Shown: piece by piece, positions 60,859 through 64,000 of the stretch
Numbering within the stretch: position 1 is the first letter of the stretch
Layout: each line of letters begins with the position of its first letter
Assembly: GCA_022845955.1 (NCBI GenBank)
Contig: AP025576.1
Coordinates: 1,426,001 to 1,490,000, forward strand
DNA length: 64,000 nt
Source: Lachnospiraceae bacterium
GTDB lineage: Bacteria > Bacillota > Clostridia > Lachnospirales > Lachnospiraceae
Reading direction: 5' to 3'
Position numbers and translations under genes: made by a program
Notes under the pieces: model-generated
Seen by the model: only the letters and a program-made list of their open reading frames with translations
What the model was told of the DNA's origin: nothing
Database searches by the model: none

Positions 60859-62427
60859 TTGGGTGATAAATATAAAGTGTTGATCGTGGAGGATGAGGTT
60901 CTTGTCAGAGGCGGCCTTAAAAGTGTTATTAGCTGGGGAAAACTGGGGATGGAGATCATCGGTGATGCTGCCAACGGGAGAGCTGCGCTGGAAATTTATG
61001 AGAAAGACAGACCGGATATTATTTTGACAGATATTAAGATGCCGGTGATGGACGGACTTGAAATGATTGCCAGAATCCGGGAAACGGATGAGAAAACAAA
61101 AATCGTCATATTAACCTGTTATGAGGAATTTGTGTATCTGCAGGAAGCCATGCGGATGGGAGTGTCCGATTATATATCCAAGCTGAAAATGAAGCCTGCC
61201 GAAATTGAGACGGCTATGGAAAAGCTGAAAAGGGAATTGGACGAAAGCAGGGGCGGATCGGGAAGTGCGGCCGGGGAAAGAACAGGCCAGAAGGAGGATA
61301 TCTTTAAACAATATATCTTTTACCATCAGATACCTATTGATATTTTCCGGGCACGTATTGGCGGCCTGCATTTGGGTGTCCGTGAAAAGGATATTGTCAT
61401 GTGCCGGATGATGCTGGGAAAATATGAGAAAGTACAAACTAAGATATCAGATGCACAGGGAATGCTGATCCGGTTTTTGATCATGAATATGGCAGGAGAA
61501 ATCATAAAGAGATACGGGGAAGGAGAAATTATTCAGGAGAAGGAGGACTGCTATCTCCTCCTGATTAACGTGGATAATACTGCGGGAGAGAAATGCCAGG
61601 AATTAAAATATGTGCTGCAGGAGGTGTCCCGCATCCTTTCCGGTTATCTGGATTCCCATGTGATCTGGGGGATCAGCAGGGTATATGGGTCCTGGGACAG
61701 GCTTCCTGAAATGTACCAGGAATGCTGCAGGGCTATGAAACATGCATACCTGGAAAAAGGCATCCTGTTTCCCTATGGCATGCGGGATGCCTCCGAAGGG
61801 CTGGAGCTGCAGGCAGTCCGGGAAGCCGGCAGGCAGTTCCTCCCTTTCACTCCCTTTTGCGGTGCGCAGCTGGACGGACTTATGAAGCAGCTCACTTCTT
61901 ATGCCTCGGAGGAAGAATTAACGAAAGAAAATGCGGATGATGCGCTGCTTCATTTCCTGTACCGGTGTAAGGAAAAGCAGCAGGATTTCAGCGAAGAAAT
62001 ACTGCAAAAGGCAGCAGGGCAGATCCGGGAGAGCACTACCTTCCCCGACGCGGTGCAGACGGTTGTGACTTGCTGCCGGGAAGGTTTCGAACGACGGAAT
62101 GAACTGAGCGTGGAGATTTACGAAGCGGTCCGGTACATAGAGGAGCATTTAAGCGGAAAACTGACATTGAACCAGGTGGCCGGCCACATCGGGCTGAGTC
62201 CCAATTATCTGAGCAGCCTGTTTAAAAAGGAGCTGCATATCAGCTTTGTGGATTATATTACGGAAAAACGGGTGATAAAGGCGAAGGAGCTTCTGCTGGA
62301 AACGGATTTAAAAACGCATGAGGTGGCGGAGATCACAGGTTTTGCGGATGACAGCTATTTCAGCAAGACTTTTAAAAAGATTACAGGCAGGCTTCCAAGC
62401 TCTTTCCGGAAAAGGACAAAAATATGA
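60859..62427 (+). CDS. YesN-type response regulator with AraC DNA-binding domain
   Basis: A 522-residue regulator with a TTG start after GGAGGGG, the only start that keeps the receiver intact (MGDKYKVLIVEDEVLVRGG). Phospho-acceptor D58 is in ILTDIKMPVMDG, and the conserved lysine is in YISKLKM (leucine instead of proline). The C-terminal AraC domain reads LTLNQVAGHIGLSPNYLSSL and VAEITGFADDSYFSKTFKKI. It overlaps the sensor gene by ATGA. Its target genes probably lie beyond the window. Confidence 0.91.
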   Translation: MGDKYKVLIVEDEVLVRGGLKSVISWGKLGMEIIGDAANGRAALEIYEKDRPDIILTDIKMPVMDGLEMIARIRETDEKTKIVILTCYEEFVYLQEAMRMGVSDYISKLKMKPAEIETAMEKLKRELDESRGGSGSAAGERTGQKEDIFKQYIFYHQIPIDIFRARIGGLHLGVREKDIVMCRMMLGKYEKVQTKISDAQGMLIRFLIMNMAGEIIKRYGEGEIIQEKEDCYLLLINVDNTAGEKCQELKYVLQEVSRILSGYLDSHVIWGISRVYGSWDRLPEMYQECCRAMKHAYLEKGILFPYGMRDASEGLELQAVREAGRQFLPFTPFCGAQLDGLMKQLTSYASEEELTKENADDALLHFLYRCKEKQQDFSEEILQKAAGQIRESTTFPDAVQTVVTCCREGFERRNELSVEIYEAVRYIEEHLSGKLTLNQVAGHIGLSPNYLSSLFKKELHISFVDYITEKRVIKAKELLLETDLKTHEVAEITGFADDSYFSKTFKKITGRLPSSFRKRTKI

Positions 62428-64000
62428 AAATACCGGTTTACCGAAGTGTATTTACCAAAATGATCCTGGCGCTTTCCGTCAGCTTCCTGGTGATTATCTC
62501 GGGCAGCTTTCTCTATATCTACGCCAGTGTGAGGGATTCCCTGAAAGAAAAGACAGACTCGGAAAAAATACAGAATTTCAGCCAGCTGGAGCACAACATT
62601 GATATGCTTGGCAAGGAAGTGGAGTTGATTTCAAGAAGGCTCATCAGTGAAACGGCCCTTACGGATTTGGTATTCGGCGTGGGGGAGGAGAACAGCCGGG
62701 AAGTAATTTTAAAGGCGGATCTGTTCCGGGAGATGGAAAAGGTTTTTACAGAATATACCTATGTGGAATCCATTTGTTTCTATAATTCCGAGGACCTGAC
62801 TCTGATAGCGGATAAGGAACAGAATATTCTGATGAACGGCAGGGATTCCAGGGGAAGATTCTATGAGGAGCAGATTGCGGACAACGGCTATGGTGCAGGG
62901 AACGGAGTGAAATGGTACGGCGGCTATACAAACGGTGATTTCAAAATTAAGGCCCTGCAGAATGAAGGGCGGAAAAAAATCAATTACATCACCGCCTGCC
63001 GCCCGGTTTACTGGGGGTCTCATACCGCCTGGCTTGTGATTAACATTAATCTGGATTATTTCACTGATATTTATAATTCCCCGGATAAGGAAAACATCCA
63101 GCTAAGCATGACATACATTATTGACGAAAGAGGAAAAACGGTTTCTCATCTGGACAAGTCCGTCATTGGGGAAGAAAAAGGAACCCAATATATCCGCAGC
63201 AAAAGTGAGGGGCCTTATACCTTTGAAGAAGGAAACCAGCAGATTCTCTGCTATCCCCTTCATCTGAGCGGCTGGACAATGGTGAATGAAACACCGCTTT
63301 CCGTTATCCTGAAAGATATCAAGGATATCCAGATTGTTTTCCGCATTGCGGTAATTGCAGTGGCGGCCTTATCCATATTTTTTACAGTATTCTGGGTACG
63401 GTATATTACCCGCCCCCTTTCGGATACTGTGGAGGCCATGAAATGTATGGAAAACGGGATGCTGGGAATTACTCTTGTGCAGAAGACCAAGGGCAGGGAT
63501 GAGATAGGTCTGCTGGTCAGCCAGTTTAATCAGATGTCACAGAAGATCAGGCAGCTTGTGGAAGAAAACACAAGGATGGAGGAAAACAAACGGGAGATGG
63601 AGATTAAAATGCTGAAATCCCAGATGAATCCCCATTTTTTATACAATACCTTAAATACGATAAAGTGGATGGCAATTATGAAGGGTGAGGATAGCATCGT
63701 GGACTGTACCAGCGCCCTGGGAGATTTGCTCCAGCCACTGTACAGGGATAACCGTACCTTCTGGAGCCTGGAAAACGAAAAAAATTATATAATAAGCTTT
63801 GGGAAAATCATGAATTACCGGTACGGGGAGAAGGTTGCTTTGCAAATTGACATAAATGAAGAGTTGTATGGAGCTGAAATCCCCAAGTTTGTCCTTCAGC
63901 CGATTGCGGAGAATGCTTTTCTATATGGGGTTTCGGAAAAGGAGGAAATTACGGTTATAACCATCTCCGGCTGGCGGGAAGAAGGGGATCTCCTTCTGCG
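62424..64000 (+). CDS. YesM-type sensor histidine kinase (3' partial)
   Basis: Starts at ATG 62424, overlapping the regulator stop, and stays open to the window edge (about 525 residues). An N-terminal helix (MILALSVSFLVIISGSFLYI) and a second near residue 300 (IAVIAVAALSIFFTVFWV) enclose a Cache-like sensor. A HAMP region and the His_kinase box LKSQMNPHFLYNTLNTIKWM follow. The N-box begins at QPIAENAFLYGV just before the edge, so the rest of the ATPase domain is outside. Confidence 0.9.
   Translation, partial: MKIPVYRSVFTKMILALSVSFLVIISGSFLYIYASVRDSLKEKTDSEKIQNFSQLEHNIDMLGKEVELISRRLISETALTDLVFGVGEENSREVILKADLFREMEKVFTEYTYVESICFYNSEDLTLIADKEQNILMNGRDSRGRFYEEQIADNGYGAGNGVKWYGGYTNGDFKIKALQNEGRKKINYITACRPVYWGSHTAWLVININLDYFTDIYNSPDKENIQLSMTYIIDERGKTVSHLDKSVIGEEKGTQYIRSKSEGPYTFEEGNQQILCYPLHLSGWTMVNETPLSVILKDIKDIQIVFRIAVIAVAALSIFFTVFWVRYITRPLSDTVEAMKCMENGMLGITLVQKTKGRDEIGLLVSQFNQMSQKIRQLVEENTRMEENKREMEIKMLKSQMNPHFLYNTLNTIKWMAIMKGEDSIVDCTSALGDLLQPLYRDNRTFWSLENEKNYIISFGKIMNYRYGEKVALQIDINEELYGAEIPKFVLQPIAENAFLYGVSEKEEITVITISGWREEGDLLL

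Noticed and set aside
1..64000. CRISPR arrays, insertion sequences, integrases, rRNA or tRNA genes
   Set aside because: No regularly spaced repeats, transposase-like frames, or RNA gene structures were found by reading both strands; a dedicated scan could still reveal a degraded element.

Overview
The window looks like part of the chromosome of an anaerobic gut Firmicute, most likely a Lachnospiraceae member (Eisenbergiella/Hungatella type). This is inferred from three features: clustered carbohydrate importers of the LplB/YtcP/LplA type, each with its own AraC-type or YesM/YesN-type regulator; strong AGGAGG ribosome sites; and a mosaic of GC-rich and AT-rich blocks. I see no rRNA, tRNA, insertion sequence, prophage or CRISPR array.

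Layout. 1-2.7 kb: end of a KDPG aldolase fused to a VOC-like domain, KDG kinase, then a WYL regulator. 2.8-8.6 kb: a QueG-like iron-sulfur protein, a redox operon (Rrf2 regulator, flavin disulfide reductase, CcdA-TlpA fusion) and three GNAT acetyltransferases. 8.8-17.5 kb: an AT-rich sugar locus with a membrane AraC regulator divergent from two permeases, a lipoprotein, a sulfatase and a URO-D-like protein. 17.5-21.3 kb: asnA and a decayed zone with dispersed repeats and a gene broken by one in-frame TAG. 21.3-29.3 kb: two-component system plus MacB/FtsX-type exporter, an ADP-ribosylglycohydrolase, and a TetR/flavodoxin pair with a perfect operator.

29.4-48.1 kb is the most interesting block. 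An X-Pro-type M24 peptidase is divergent from a GH127 beta-L-arabinofuranosidase, which is followed by a YesN/YesM system and an oligosaccharide importer. Next comes a six-gene set that reads as 4-hydroxyproline catabolism: a two-cysteine proline racemase/hydroxyproline epimerase, a three-subunit D-amino-acid/D-hydroxyproline dehydrogenase, a DHDPS-family deaminase and an iron alcohol dehydrogenase. An XRE-cupin regulator ends the block. Because GH127 enzymes are known to remove beta-arabinofuranose from hydroxyproline-linked sugars of plant extensins, I infer a locus that imports arabinosylated hydroxyproline and uses both the sugar and the imino acid.

48.2-57.6 kb: a second two-component system, an importer and a GH32-like hydrolase, with three consecutive palindromes between the permease genes. 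57.7-59.3 kb: a repeat hairpin, a collapsed AAA/nuclease pseudogene and an RCC1-repeat lipoprotein. 59.4-64 kb: an FAD oxidoreductase divergent from a third YesN/YesM pair, whose sensor runs off the window. The three importers have no ATPase gene here and probably share one encoded elsewhere.
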